Below, piece by piece: positions 36,603-46,498 of a stretch of 64,000 nucleotides of DNA; within the stretch, counting starts at the first letter, position 1; each line of letters begins with the position of its first letter. Made by a program: the position numbers and the translations under genes. The DNA is from Alteromonas antoniana. GTDB lineage: Bacteria > Pseudomonadota > Gammaproteobacteria > Enterobacterales > Alteromonadaceae. The notes beneath the pieces were generated by a model, which saw only the letters and a program-made list of their open reading frames with translations, was not told the DNA's origin and made no database searches. The stretch lies in contig NZ_JAESDH010000024.1 in assembly GCF_019249295.1 (NCBI RefSeq), positions 1 to 64,000 on the forward strand, read 5' to 3'.

Positions 36603-38720
36603 TTAGAAGGCGTAGGTCAGGCTGGCATTCACAGTACGACGGACCCCGGGAAAGCAGTCGCCGCGAGTCAGACAAGACGTAAGGTACTCTTTATCAGTGA
36701 CGTTACGTACGTTGAGTTGCAGGTCCACCGCATCGTTCAGGCGATATGCCAGCATGAGATCTCCCAACGTATAGCTGTCTGTCTCATAGCGGATAGTCGC
36801 GTTCTCCGAAACGCTTTCACCTACATAACGGACCCCCGCGCCCATTCGAAATCCATCCAACGATTGCGGCTCCCAGTGTAGCCAAAGCGACGCATTACTG
36901 TCAGGTTGCCCTGCCAGCTCGAAGCCATTGGGATCTTCAGCATCCATGACGGATGCGGCGAACTGTGCAGACAGCTCCCCCATTTCAACACGACCTTCCA
37001 GTTCAACCCCCTCAATCGTTGACACGCCCTGCTGTTGCGAAGCTTCACTGGGCAGGCCATTGGGGTTTGGCAGATTCGATATTTCAATGTCATAGTAAGA
37101 CAGAGTCAGATACCCAGGAACGTTGTTAAATGCGTATTTAATCCCGGCTTCGTACTGGCGGCCCTCTTCCGGTTTAAGCTGATTGTCGTTGGCATCAAGC
37201 CCAACCACGGTTTCGAAAGATTCGGCGTAGCTGACATAAGGTGACAGACCATTGTCAAATTGATATAGCAACCCGGCAGAATAGGATGTCTGACTGTCTT
37301 TTTGCGTTGCCGTGCCATTATCGTTATCGACACGATCATGGCGAAGCCCTAGCGTCATTCGCCAGTTGCCGTAAGAGATATGATCAGACAGGTAAAGCCC
37401 TGTATCTTTTACCGTCTGTTCAGGCTGGTCATTGTATATGGCATCGAACACGGCCTGATCAGGCGCACCAGTATATTCCGGGTTCGCCAGGTCAAGTATG
37501 TAGCGAAGATCGCCCTGTAGTGCGCCACCACCTAAGAAATACGCCGAGTTGGCGTCGGTATCCACATTCTGATACTGCACACCGGCAAGGACTTCGTGCT
37601 CAACGACGCCCGTTGCAAACAACTTGCTAAAGCGGACATCCAGCGCCGTTTGCTCAAAGGTATTGTCTGCCTGATAGAATGTGCGGGCAACATAGGTGTC
37701 GGTAGGTGCCACATCATCACCGAAATACGCATTTACATAGCGTGACGCACCAGTAAACGTTGGCCATGCCTGATGATAGTCTGCTTCACCGTCTCTCCAC
37801 AGTGCTGTGAACGATACCGACGTAGTGTCATCAAAAATGTGCTCACCCAGCAACGTAACCTGATTTGATTTTGTGTCGAAACGGTTAAACCCGGGCTCAC
37901 CAGCGTAGACATCCTGATCAGGCAAGTAACTGCCATCCTCTAAAGGTAGTAAGGTCCCTTCTACAGGAATAAACTGGGCAGCAGTATCACTTTCTGTATC
38001 CTGAAACAGGCCGATGACGGTTAGCGTAGTATCGTCGGTAGGCATATAAGACACTGACGGCATGTAAACCTGCGTATCGTCGGTGACATAGTCTACCTGT
38101 GAGTCGGCATCCCGGTAGATCCCCACAAACCGTCCCAGCCACTTTTCATCTGACGACAACGCGCCATTGACATCCAGATTTGCCTGCAGGCGATCATACG
38201 AACCATATTGAAGAACGGCTTCACTTCCCTTTCCGGCGACAGGAGTCTTCGACACATAGTTCATCAGCCCGCCCGGCGAGCCCTGCCCGTATAACACCGA
38301 GGCCGGACCTTTGAGAAGCTCAACCTGCTCCATGGTATACACTTCCGCGCGGGTTGAGTTATAACTGCCAAATAACTCCTGAATGGAGTCACGATATCTT
38401 GGAATACTCAATCCGCGCGACGAAACTGAATCTACGCGAGTTGCGTATCCGTAGGTTTCCCCCGTAACACCTGCCATATATGTTGCGGATTGGGACAGGT
38501 TCAGCGCCCCTTTTTGCTTAAGGTCGGTAACCGTTTCAATGGATATCGTTCGTGCAAGTTCAACAATGGGTGTGTTGGTCTTCGTTGCGCCAAATGGGCT
38601 TCGCTTTCCGACCACTTCCACTTTTTCAATAGAGGCTTCTTCCTCATTTACAGATTCCTGAGAAAAAGCCAGTGCGGGAAGTGCCATTGTGATAGCCAGT
38701 GAGAGTGCAGTTTTATTCAT
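36603..38720 (-). CDS. TonB-dependent siderophore receptor
   Basis: 705 aa outer-membrane receptor. Signal peptide ending FSQES, a plug domain (VTDLKQKGALNLSQSATY, GLSIPRYRDSIQELFGSYN, EVYTMEQVELLKGPASVLYG then GSPGGLMNYVSKTP), and a 22-strand barrel ending in NASLTYAF with terminal Phe. The plug is of the FhuA/FpvA hydroxamate-type receptor family; the precise siderophore is unknown. First gene of a four-gene operon and preceded by a Fur-like box. Confidence 0.93.
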   Translation of the reverse strand: MNKTALSLAITMALPALAFSQESVNEEEASIEKVEVVGKRSPFGATKTNTPIVELARTISIETVTDLKQKGALNLSQSATYMAGVTGETYGYATRVDSVSSRGLSIPRYRDSIQELFGSYNSTRAEVYTMEQVELLKGPASVLYGQGSPGGLMNYVSKTPVAGKGSEAVLQYGSYDRLQANLDVNGALSSDEKWLGRFVGIYRDADSQVDYVTDDTQVYMPSVSYMPTDDTTLTVIGLFQDTESDTAAQFIPVEGTLLPLEDGSYLPDQDVYAGEPGFNRFDTKSNQVTLLGEHIFDDTTSVSFTALWRDGEADYHQAWPTFTGASRYVNAYFGDDVAPTDTYVARTFYQADNTFEQTALDVRFSKLFATGVVEHEVLAGVQYQNVDTDANSAYFLGGGALQGDLRYILDLANPEYTGAPDQAVFDAIYNDQPEQTVKDTGLYLSDHISYGNWRMTLGLRHDRVDNDNGTATQKDSQTSYSAGLLYQFDNGLSPYVSYAESFETVVGLDANDNQLKPEEGRQYEAGIKYAFNNVPGYLTLSYYDIEISNLPNPNGLPSEASQQQGVSTIEGVELEGRVEMGELSAQFAASVMDAEDPNGFELAGQPDSNASLWLHWEPQSLDGFRMGAGVRYVGESVSENATIRYETDSYTLGDLMLAYRLNDAVDLQLNVRNVTDKEYLTSCLTRGDCFPGVRRTVNASLTYAF

Positions 38721-38784
38721 AACGTCCGATTTACTTCATTGATTCATTCATTGGCATAAAATATCAAAGATTCCTACCAATAGA

Positions 38785-38803
38785 AATGATAACGATTACT
38801 ATT
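38785..38803. promoter_or_regulatory. Fur box
   Basis: AATGATAACGATTACTATT, 65 bp before the receptor ATG, matches the Fur consensus of NATA/NAT repeats well. Implies repression by Fe-loaded Fur. Remaining sequence to 39033 holds nothing recognised. Confidence 0.7.
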
Positions 38804-39033
38804 AAGATGATTATTTGAAGAAAAAGACGGTTTTTCTCTGTTCCTTGTAAACGGACTGAAGCTACGCTACATTTCTTAAACATTGTTTCACGAACAGCTT
38901 AACGCCAGCGCATTAATACCCGAAACATAAACGCTAGCGCCGATGTCGTTTCAACAAGAAAGTCTTATGATTAGAAGGCGAGCGATATGTCAGCGTGTTA
39001 GCAAACTGCGTTGCGGCATGGATATCGGAGATA

Positions 39034-39064
39034 AAAAAGGCTGATATCTAGAATATCAGCCTTT
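39034..39064 (-). terminator. Terminator after ahpF
   Basis: GGCTGATAT / ATATCAGCC stem with a short loop followed, on the reverse strand, by CTTTTTTAT; 25 bp past the ahpF stop. Confidence 0.8.
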
Positions 39065-39089
39065 ATATAAGATGATGCAGTGGCGGCGA

Positions 39090-40679
39090 TTACGCTGCTT
39101 GTGTTTCCTCATCCTGCTCGACCACTTCGTGGCTTAACAAGTATTCAAACGCAGCCAGAGAAGCTTTAGCGCCCTCGCCCATTGAAATCACGATTTGCTT
39201 ATAAGGCACAGTGGTAACGTCGCCGGCGGCAAAAATACCAGGCTCGGACGTATTACACTTACCATCAACCACGATTTCACCATACTTAGAAAGCTCTACC
39301 ACGCCCTTCATGAACTGGCTGTTTGGCACCAGACCAATCTGCACAAATACACCGGCAAGTTCTTTAGTATGAACATCGTTGGTGGCACGATCCTGATACT
39401 CTATCGCGTTCACTTTACCATTTTCAGCCAGTATCTGACGCGTCGCGGCGTTTTTGATTATCGTAATGTTATCGCGCTTGTTAGCCTGATCAATCAGTAC
39501 CTGGTCTGCCTTCAGTTCAGGCATAAACTCGAATACGGTGACTGACTTCACAATCCCTGCCAAATCCAGTGCCGCCTCGATTCCAGAGTTACCACCACCA
39601 ATGACTGCTACATCTTTCCCTTTAAAGAAAGGTCCGTCACAGTGCGGGCAATATGCCACACCATTACCAACGTTTTCTTTCTCGCCGGGTACGCCGAGTT
39701 CTCTCCAGCGTGCGCCTGTCGCGACAACAATTGACCGAGTACGAATTTGCTCACCTGACGACAACGTGATCGTTTTCACATTGCCCTGCTCGATGTTTTC
39801 CACCCGAACATGCTCTTTGAGCGTGATGTCATAGTCTTTGACATGCTCCATCAGGTTACCTACCAACTCCGGGCCCGTTGTTTTTGGCACCGAAATCAGG
39901 TTTTCAATTCCCATGGTGTCTTTTACCTGACCACCAAAACGGTGAGCTACTACGGCAACTTTCAAGCCTTTACGGGCGCTATAAATTGCCGACGCTACGC
40001 CTGCTGGACCACCGCCAATCACGGTCACGTCCTGCATAGGAAGCGACTGACCTTTATTCGCTTCTTTCAGCGATGGATCGTGCTCCAATAACTTATCGAT
40101 AAGTGTAGAAGCATCTACTTTACCGTTTGCGAACAGCTCGCCGTTCAGATAGACGCTCGGTACGCCCTGAATGTCGCGCTCTTCGACAAGATTCTGATAC
40201 AGTCCACCGTCGATCATTTCCGCTTTAATATGCGGATTCAACAGTGCAAACTGGTTTACTGCCTGTACTACATCAGGACAGTTATGACAGCTGAGGCTGA
40301 TGAACACTTCAAAGTGGAGGTCTTCTTTCACCCCTTTGATGATGCCTTTCAGACTATCGTCAATTTTCAACTCGGTACCTGAGGCATGCAGAATTGCCAG
40401 CACCATAGAGTTAAACTCGTGACCACCCGGAATACCGGAAAAGCGGATCCCAGTGTCTTCGCCGTCAGCTTCAAGTAAGAAACTGATTGCACTACGCAAT
40501 TCGCCTTGCGTATCTCTTTCTTCCAACTGAACGTTATCGCTTACCCCAGCAATGTCGGACAGAAACTTCACCAGTTCGTCACGTTTGCTGTGTTCACCGG
40601 TTTGAACGACGAACGTTACGGTTTTCTGCATGGAAGCAAAATAGCCTTTTAATGCATTTAAAATATCTTGGTTTAACAT
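39090..40679 (-). CDS. ahpF: Alkyl hydroperoxide reductase subunit F
   Basis: 529 aa flavoprotein that passes electrons from NADH to AhpC. The N-terminal double thioredoxin-like domain carries CHNC ([11 protein letters not shown]); the thioredoxin-reductase-like part has [21 protein letters not shown] for [19 protein letters not shown] for the redox disulphide and [19 protein letters not shown] for NADH. C-terminal [16 protein letters not shown] motif ([13 protein letters not shown]) is present. Full length. Follows ahpC by 78 bp. Confidence 0.97.
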   Translation of the reverse strand: MLNQDILNALKGYFASMQKTVTFVVQTGEHSKRDELVKFLSDIAGVSDNVQLEERDTQGELRSAISFLLEADGEDTGIRFSGIPGGHEFNSMVLAILHASGTELKIDDSLKGIIKGVKEDLHFEVFISLSCHNCPDVVQAVNQFALLNPHIKAEMIDGGLYQNLVEERDIQGVPSVYLNGELFANGKVDASTLIDKLLEHDPSLKEANKGQSLPMQDVTVIGGGPAGVASAIYSARKGLKVAVVAHRFGGQVKDTMGIENLISVPKTTGPELVGNLMEHVKDYDITLKEHVRVENIEQGNVKTITLSSGEQIRTRSIVVATGARWRELGVPGEKENVGNGVAYCPHCDGPFFKGKDVAVIGGGNSGIEAALDLAGIVKSVTVFEFMPELKADQVLIDQANKRDNITIIKNAATRQILAENGKVNAIEYQDRATNDVHTKELAGVFVQIGLVPNSQFMKGVVELSKYGEIVVDGKCNTSEPGIFAAGDVTTVPYKQIVISMGEGAKASLAAFEYLLSHEVVEQDEETQAA

Positions 40680-40757
40680 GGTTACTCTGCCTTATCACTG
40701 AAAGTTGAGGTAGGGAGTGGCGAACCACTCCCCCGCGATTAGCTACTAAGCGACTGC

Positions 40758-41321
40758 TTAGATTTTGCCTACCAGGTCCAGTGAAGGCGCTAGTGTCTCT
40801 TCACCTTCTTTCCATTTTGCAGGACATACTTCACCTGGGTGAGACGCAACGTATTGGGCAGCTTTCACTTTGCGTACCAGGTCGTCTGCATCACGGCCAA
40901 TACCTTCAGCAGTGATCTCCATGGCTTGTACGATACCGTCCGGGTCAACAACAAATGTCGCGCGGTCAGCAAGACCCATGTTTTCACGCATACAATCGAA
41001 GTTGCGTGTGATTTCGCCAGTAGGGTCACCAATCATCGCAAACTTGATTTTGCCGATAGTTTCAGACGCTTCATGCCATGCAGCGTGCGTGAAGTGTGTG
41101 TCTGTTGATACAGAGAACACCTCTACACCGCGAGACTGTAGCTCTTCGTATTTGTCAGCAACGTCGCCTAGCTCAGTTGGGCATACGAAAGTGAAATCCG
41201 CTGGGTAGAAGACAAATACAGCCCACTTCCCTTTGATGTCTTCGCTGCTTACCTCGACGAACTCGCCGTCTTTAAACGCGTTAGCTTTGAAAGGCTTAAT
41301 AGCAGTGTTGATCAATGCCAT
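40758..41321 (-). CDS. ahpC: Alkyl hydroperoxide reductase subunit C (peroxiredoxin)
   Basis: 187 aa typical 2-Cys peroxiredoxin reducing H2O2 and organic peroxides. Peroxidatic Cys in [12 protein letters not shown], resolving Cys in [10 protein letters not shown], Arg in the conserved TRNFD region. I take [12 protein letters not shown] (41321), matching the family N-terminus and having GGAG 9 bp before it, over the frame start at 41336. The 470-bp upstream region to 41809 is AT-rich and probably holds its promoter; I could not place a convincing OxyR site. Confidence 0.97.
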   Translation of the reverse strand: MALINTAIKPFKANAFKDGEFVEVSSEDIKGKWAVFVFYPADFTFVCPTELGDVADKYEELQSRGVEVFSVSTDTHFTHAAWHEASETIGKIKFAMIGDPTGEITRNFDCMRENMGLADRATFVVDPDGIVQAMEITAEGIGRDADDLVRKVKAAQYVASHPGEVCPAKWKEGEETLAPSLDLVGKI

Positions 41322-41809
41322 GTTTATATTCTCCATTTAGTAAGTTTTAATGACTTTCATTACTCGGGGTCAGAAAGCCATCTTGAGTACGAAACTTTTT
41401 TCCACACGGTTTTTACTGTGTCGAAATCATTCCGTGTTGAAACTGGTGATAAGGATAACGGGCGGTCGCTGAAAATGATAATTGGTAAAGTTGAAAGCTG
41501 TAATCAATTTTACTAATCAATAGTGTAGATATTTGCGGAAAAATTGAACATGCAATAATTCCAGATTTTACTGTCTTTTGCAACAACCTCACCTGAGATT
41601 GCGAATTGGATAAAGTCACAACCTGATATCCGACGTGAACTTGCCATCGCAATAGATCTGTAAATCTGGCTGACGATGAAGTGCTAATTATCCTTTATTG
41701 TCGGTCTTCAGCTTCCGCCTATCCTGTCACGCTGTCAGCTTTCGTTCTGATAAAACCATAACAAGGTGCGCAACGGTTTTCATCTCGGTGAAATCCGCCT
41801 TACACTTAT

Positions 41810-42070
41810 GGAAGATGCGAATGCGTCTATCGTCATTGAGCAAGTGCTGAAGTATGTGCTCGTCAGGCTGGAACTACGGGTAATGGCTGTCGTCCTCTTC
41901 AGGTAGCCCTAGTGCTGTAACTACGTGCCTCAGGGCTTGCACTTCGAGGCTAACAGCCAGGAGAGTACTCATCGTCGGTCTTTGTGACATCCCCCCGTCA
42001 TAACGGCAAAAGACCGCCTTGAGTGATCTCCTGCATGCCTGAGCGACCAAAGACGTATTCGCAGCTTCTT
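41810..42070. repeat. ~260-bp inverted-repeat element, copy A
   Basis: Starts GGAAGATGCGAATGCGTCT and ends GACGTATTCGCAGCTTC, its inverted counterpart. A diverged copy lies at 51718-51982, with shared internal blocks such as ACCGCCTTGA and CCTGAGCGA in the same order. No transposase gene. It ends 30 bp before the DUF2252 start. The structure is that of a miniature inverted-repeat element or a large folded RNA/DNA repeat. Confidence 0.7.
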
Positions 42071-42099
42071 TACACAAATCAAAAACAGGAGTTATGGCG

Positions 42100-43407
42100 A
42101 TGAACCGGGGCGACTATTTGCGCGAACAGATCGAAAGCATTGACGGACCATTAGGCGGCACGCCCAAACATAGTAAAATGACTACCAGTCCGTTTGTGTT
42201 TTACCGGGGTACCGCGCAGGTATTTTACGCAGATATCGCCAACGGTGTGTTGTGCCTGCCAAAAGCCATGGAAACCCTACCTCTGGTGTGTGTGATGGGT
42301 GACTGCCACGCGTCTAATTTTGGCTTTCTTACTGAGGAGGGTTCTCACGGAGACCAGGTTATCTTTGCTCCGAATGACTTCGACGACGCCTGCATAGGGC
42401 CTGCAGCCTGGGATATCGTACGCTTTATGGTGTCGCTGGCGTTAACCGCCGATCACTGTGAAGGCGTGCAGAATAACAGATACGCATCTGAAGGCGTTAA
42501 ATCCGGGAAGCCCTCAATCAGCCAGTCTGACGCTACTGCTGCCATGGCGCAATTCTTACATTCCTATTCTGCGCTTTGCTCACGGGTAACAGAAAGCCCT
42601 GCTGTGATTTATGAAGCCATCGATCAGATCCCTGCAGGAAAGTTAAAGAAGCTCTATGAAAAAGCCTGTCGACGATCTGCATGGGGCGATGATTTCACCA
42701 CCAAAAGTGCGCTTGCAAAAGCTGTGGAAATGAAAGGGAACAGACTTAGCTTTAAGAATTTATCTGACAAGTTTGTTCCACTATCCCCGTCACACTATCA
42801 GGAACTGGAGTCAGCATTCGCACCCTATATGGATGAAGACGTGGTGGATATTGTTCAGCGCGCGAATGCGGGCACAGGCTCCGTTAATATGGGCCGGTAT
42901 TATTTTTTAGTCGGACCGGCTCACCCCCATGATGAAACCAGTTTTGCCCGCTGCCATATCGTAGAAGTAAAGCAACAACGCAAGGCGGCACCCCTCCACT
43001 ACTTTACCGATCTTTGTCCGGTCAACTCACTGAATGCGGCACACCTTACGGCGCGGTGTCAGCGAAAAATGCAGCGTCGTCCAGACTTATTGCTTGATGA
43101 GGTGGAGTGGAAAAATGCGCACTGGCTGATACGCTCGCGCCATCACGCTAAGGTGGGTATTGATCCGGAAGATATCGGTATTGGCAATAAAGCTGTCAGC
43201 GGGAGTTTTTCAGAATTTGCGGCCTATTGTGGAAAGGCACTGGCGCTGGCACATTGTCGCGCTGACAGACGTTCAACGGTCTTTGAACAGCAGTGTGTTG
43301 CTACACTCTGTGAGCAGGAAACCACACTGCTGGAAACGGCAACTAAGTACTACCAGCAAGTTGTACTCGATTATCAGCTTTTCAAAGACTTGCTACAGCA
43401 ACAATGA
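42100..43407 (+). CDS. DUF2252 family protein
   Basis: About 435 aa. FVFYRGTAQVFYADI, VCVMGDCHASNFGFL and FAPNDFDDACIGPAAWDIVRFMVSLA are the conserved DUF2252 signature, a family with kinase-like (aminoglycoside phosphotransferase-like) fold features: GDCHASNFG resembles the catalytic HxDxxxxN loop and NDFDDA the metal-binding motif. Real activity is not known. The ATG at 42100 has GGAG 8 bp before it and is preferred to 42094. Confidence 0.88.
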   Translation: MNRGDYLREQIESIDGPLGGTPKHSKMTTSPFVFYRGTAQVFYADIANGVLCLPKAMETLPLVCVMGDCHASNFGFLTEEGSHGDQVIFAPNDFDDACIGPAAWDIVRFMVSLALTADHCEGVQNNRYASEGVKSGKPSISQSDATAAMAQFLHSYSALCSRVTESPAVIYEAIDQIPAGKLKKLYEKACRRSAWGDDFTTKSALAKAVEMKGNRLSFKNLSDKFVPLSPSHYQELESAFAPYMDEDVVDIVQRANAGTGSVNMGRYYFLVGPAHPHDETSFARCHIVEVKQQRKAAPLHYFTDLCPVNSLNAAHLTARCQRKMQRRPDLLLDEVEWKNAHWLIRSRHHAKVGIDPEDIGIGNKAVSGSFSEFAAYCGKALALAHCRADRRSTVFEQQCVATLCEQETTLLETATKYYQQVVLDYQLFKDLLQQQ

Positions 43408-43418
43408 TGTTGTAACGC

Positions 43419-45098
43419 TTAAACAAGTTTTGCTGCGCCGGTGCTTTCATCATTGGTTGCATCAAGCTGCAGCCCAAGCGCCTGAATATACTGCATACTC
43501 TTTTCTTTTTGTGTTGGTGAGAGTGGGTCAGACATCAACAGGCTCGCAGCCCGATGTGCTGTTGCCATCTGTTCGCTGGACAAATCGTTCTTCTTATCGA
43601 TTTGTACCAACACTTTTAACAAGCTTAGCGCCAGTTGCTTATCCTGAGGCGACAGCGTCAACGCTTGTTTCAGGTTATTGTACGCAGGCAACAGACGATT
43701 TTCTTTGTAGTTGGTCGTTGCCATCTGTTTTAGCTCTTTCGTCGTGAACTGAATTTCCTGACGCTCTATCGACTCCTGCTTCAGATATTCATCCACCACC
43801 TGGCTGGAAAAAGAGTCACCTTCAATCTGCAACCGAAGCCGTTCCAGAATACTTAAGCAGTGTTCCCGCATGCCGAGTTCGTGAAAGGCTTTCATTTTAT
43901 CCAGATTGTCTTCCATTGACTGGTCATCAACCACGGCTTTTTTATTGCCGATGATTTTTTCCGCGTCTTTCTTTTTATCCTGTAAACACAGTACCCTGGC
44001 CTGAATAACCTCAAACTGCTCACTCAGCTGCTTTTCAACACCTTTGCGGTGTTTCAGTTCTTCCAGCTCAGACTCTGCGCGTTTCACAAGGCGGTCGGTT
44101 TCACTGTTGTTCAAACTCGTCGCCAGGTCAATCGTTGCCCGAATAACATTTAATGCCAGCTCAGGAGAGTCGTGAATGGAGTTCTTTGCAAATTTAGCCA
44201 TATTCTGCACGGCGTCCAGCTGGCCGTGCTTATCGTGGTTTAATCTGGCCAGATCCCACAGCTTTTTGTTGCGCTCAATATTACGGGGAGCCAGCTTGCT
44301 CGCCTCTTTCATTTGCTCGTAAGCTAAATCAAATTTTTCTTTTTCGATATAATACTGTGCCAGCAAATCGTAAGTTAAGAAGCGGGTATCATTGCGCTCA
44401 AGCAAGTCCTCTACCAGCGTTTCAGCCTCTTCCAGCTTATCCTGACGGAGCAGTGCCCGGGCAAGCCCTATGTGAACCCACGCGTGGTCCATTTTGTCCA
44501 GCAAGCCACGATAATAGGTTTCAGCCGTCTCATAATCGCGTAATTGCATCAGGCATTCCGCTATCATACGTTTCATGCGGGGGTGATACTCGGAAACAGA
44601 AGGGTCTTTCAGTTGCCGTTCCGCATGGTAGATAGCGGCAGCAAAGTCGCGCTCTGCCATACAGTGCAGTACCTTGTGCAGCTTACTGCGGATACTAAAC
44701 AGATAATTCAGACGGTTTTCGATTCGGTTTCTATCCAGAGGCTTTACCCAGAAATCATCAGGCTGCAGCTCTACAATACAGTTAACCAACTCTGAACTGG
44801 TTTCCGCGCTTAAAAAGATGACCGTGGTTTTATCATTGATATGGTTCAGATGTTTGAGCTCTTCGAACAAGTGGAAACCGTCTTTGTCATTGCTGACATT
44901 AAACGCAATGAGAACAAAATCGTACTGCTTTTTCTCACAAAGACGTAAGGCATGAAACGCATTCAGCGCACTGCTGACCTGCTTTATGCCCATCGCGTTG
45001 AGTGTCGAAGAAATAACATCGTGCACCAACCCCTGATTATCGATAACCAGTACGCTGAGCTCTTCCTTGGGCGTCGGTGCGGGAAACTTTTCCATCAT
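43419..45098 (-). CDS. Receiver-like domain protein with TPR repeats
   Basis: 559 aa. Residues ~12-130 look like a CheY-type receiver (LSVLVIDNQGLVHDVI, TVIFLSAE, WVKPLDRNRI with the conserved Lys), but the strand that should carry the phosphoacceptor reads YDFVLIAFNVSND, with Ala in place of Asp, so it is probably not phosphorylated. The rest (~140-540) is a TPR superhelix (RDYETAETYYRGLL, LARALLRQDKLEEAETLVE). Likely a scaffold in a signalling or chemosensory process. Convergent with the DUF2252 gene. Confidence 0.82.
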   Translation of the reverse strand: MMEKFPAPTPKEELSVLVIDNQGLVHDVISSTLNAMGIKQVSSALNAFHALRLCEKKQYDFVLIAFNVSNDKDGFHLFEELKHLNHINDKTTVIFLSAETSSELVNCIVELQPDDFWVKPLDRNRIENRLNYLFSIRSKLHKVLHCMAERDFAAAIYHAERQLKDPSVSEYHPRMKRMIAECLMQLRDYETAETYYRGLLDKMDHAWVHIGLARALLRQDKLEEAETLVEDLLERNDTRFLTYDLLAQYYIEKEKFDLAYEQMKEASKLAPRNIERNKKLWDLARLNHDKHGQLDAVQNMAKFAKNSIHDSPELALNVIRATIDLATSLNNSETDRLVKRAESELEELKHRKGVEKQLSEQFEVIQARVLCLQDKKKDAEKIIGNKKAVVDDQSMEDNLDKMKAFHELGMREHCLSILERLRLQIEGDSFSSQVVDEYLKQESIERQEIQFTTKELKQMATTNYKENRLLPAYNNLKQALTLSPQDKQLALSLLKVLVQIDKKNDLSSEQMATAHRAASLLMSDPLSPTQKEKSMQYIQALGLQLDATNDESTGAAKLV

Positions 45099-45372
45099 GA
45101 ATGACCACTTAGCTTACAAAATATCCGTTTTACGAGCGCCAGCAACTCTGTGAATTTTTTGTGCTTTCAGAGAAGCCGACCATGTTTTTTGCTGTAAACC
45201 CACCTCATTCTATCAACGTGATTTGTCGCGTGGTAATACGACCAGGCGCAGCTTTTCCAGTTATCGGGTGGTGCGTTATGAAACAGCAGGTACGCGTTTG
45301 CTTAGTTTATACTGGCATCTTGCGTAAGGGAAAACGTAATTCCGATAACAAAACAGGTTGGTAACCAGAATA

Positions 45373-45456
45373 CTAGCATTGTAAGCAACCTGATTGCCAG
45401 TGCCCTCTATGCACGCTGCGCCTGAGGCCGTTGTTACAGGTTGCTTACAATGCCAG
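45373..45456. repeat. Long inverted repeat at the 3' end of a cyclase gene
   Basis: CATTGTAAGCAACCTG (45377-45392) and its exact inverse (45437-45452), extending to 19 of 20 bp, are separated by 44 bp. The right arm covers the last codons and stop of the diguanylate cyclase gene. The remaining sequence between 45099 and 45372 shows no gene. Confidence 0.8.
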
Positions 45457-46390
45457 TTGGGGACAATGGCTGTAAAACCTGCATTTTTGAGCAGTTTCGG
45501 CCATTCTCTTTAGCCTGGTAAAGCGCCTCATCGGCGACATCAATCAGTGACCGCGGGTCAATTGACGCCTCACCAAGCTTACTATCGTCTAATATCCCCA
45601 CACCTATACTCACGGTAAGGTAATCATGCTGCGTTGCGTAGTGATGCGGTATTTTTTCTTCGTTGAAAAGCGTAATGATCTCGTTAGCAAGGGAGATGGC
45701 GCCCTCAACGTCAGTGTCCGGCAGCACAACGCCAAACTCTTCTCCGCCAAGTCGGCTCACTGTGTCTGTCGCCCTGCCTACACATTTTCGCAACAGACGC
45801 GCAACCCGCACCAGGCAGTCATCACCTTTACCATGACCGTAGTGGTCGTTAAAAGGCTTAAAGTCGTCGATATCAATAATCAGCAACGCAATACTACAGC
45901 GTTTGCGGTTTGCTCTGGCTACCTCATGCTGTATGCACTCATCAAACTTTCGTCGGTTTGCCAGCCCCGTCAAAGGGTCTGTAGCGGCCAGAGATTCAAG
46001 CTGCAGGGTCTGCCGATAAAGCCGGGTATGCGTTTTCACCCTTGCCAGTAAAATCGGAAACGCAATAGGCTTGGTAATGTAATCGACACAGCCAAGTTCA
46101 AAGCCCCGGGCTTGTTCAGACACCGTATCCAGCGCGCTTACGAAAATTACCGGTATAGGCTGTGTACGGGCATCTGCTTTCAGCTTTCGACAGAAATCAA
46201 ACCCATTCATGTCCGGCATAACAACATCAAGCAAAATCAGATCAGGGCTTGAATGTAACGCCTGAACAAACCCTTCTTCCGCCTGAGTGGCGATAACTAC
46301 CTCGTAATCTGAGGACAAGGCGTCTGCCATCAGGCGAATTGTCGAGACATCATCATCAATGATCAATACTCTCGCAGGAGTTTGCGGCAT
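45434..46390 (-). CDS. Response-regulator diguanylate cyclase (PleD-like)
   Basis: About 318 aa. Receiver domain with acid pair VLIIDDD, phosphoacceptor in DLILLDVVMPDMNG and Lys in YITKPIAF, followed by GGDEF with RLGGEEFGVV and an I-site RATD five residues before it. Makes c-di-GMP on phosphorylation. The ATG at 46390 (AGGAAT before it) fits the receiver's usual start better than 46429. Divergent from the large hybrid kinase, a plausible partner. Confidence 0.92.
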   Translation of the reverse strand: MPQTPARVLIIDDDVSTIRLMADALSSDYEVVIATQAEEGFVQALHSSPDLILLDVVMPDMNGFDFCRKLKADARTQPIPVIFVSALDTVSEQARGFELGCVDYITKPIAFPILLARVKTHTRLYRQTLQLESLAATDPLTGLANRRKFDECIQHEVARANRKRCSIALLIIDIDDFKPFNDHYGHGKGDDCLVRVARLLRKCVGRATDTVSRLGGEEFGVVLPDTDVEGAISLANEIITLFNEEKIPHHYATQHDYLTVSIGVGILDDSKLGEASIDPRSLIDVADEALYQAKENGRNCSKMQVLQPLSPTGIVSNL

Positions 46391-46498
46391 ATATAGTATT
46401 CCTATCCTACACTGTTCTGAGCGTAGCAAATGACTTAGTTTTCATCTACTAACGGTGCAAAGAAGTCCCACCAATCTGACGACATCGCCACTTACGGT

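Noticed and set aside
41337-41809. OxyR-binding site before ahpC
   Set aside because: Some ATAG/CTAT-like fragments exist, but not in the required spacing.
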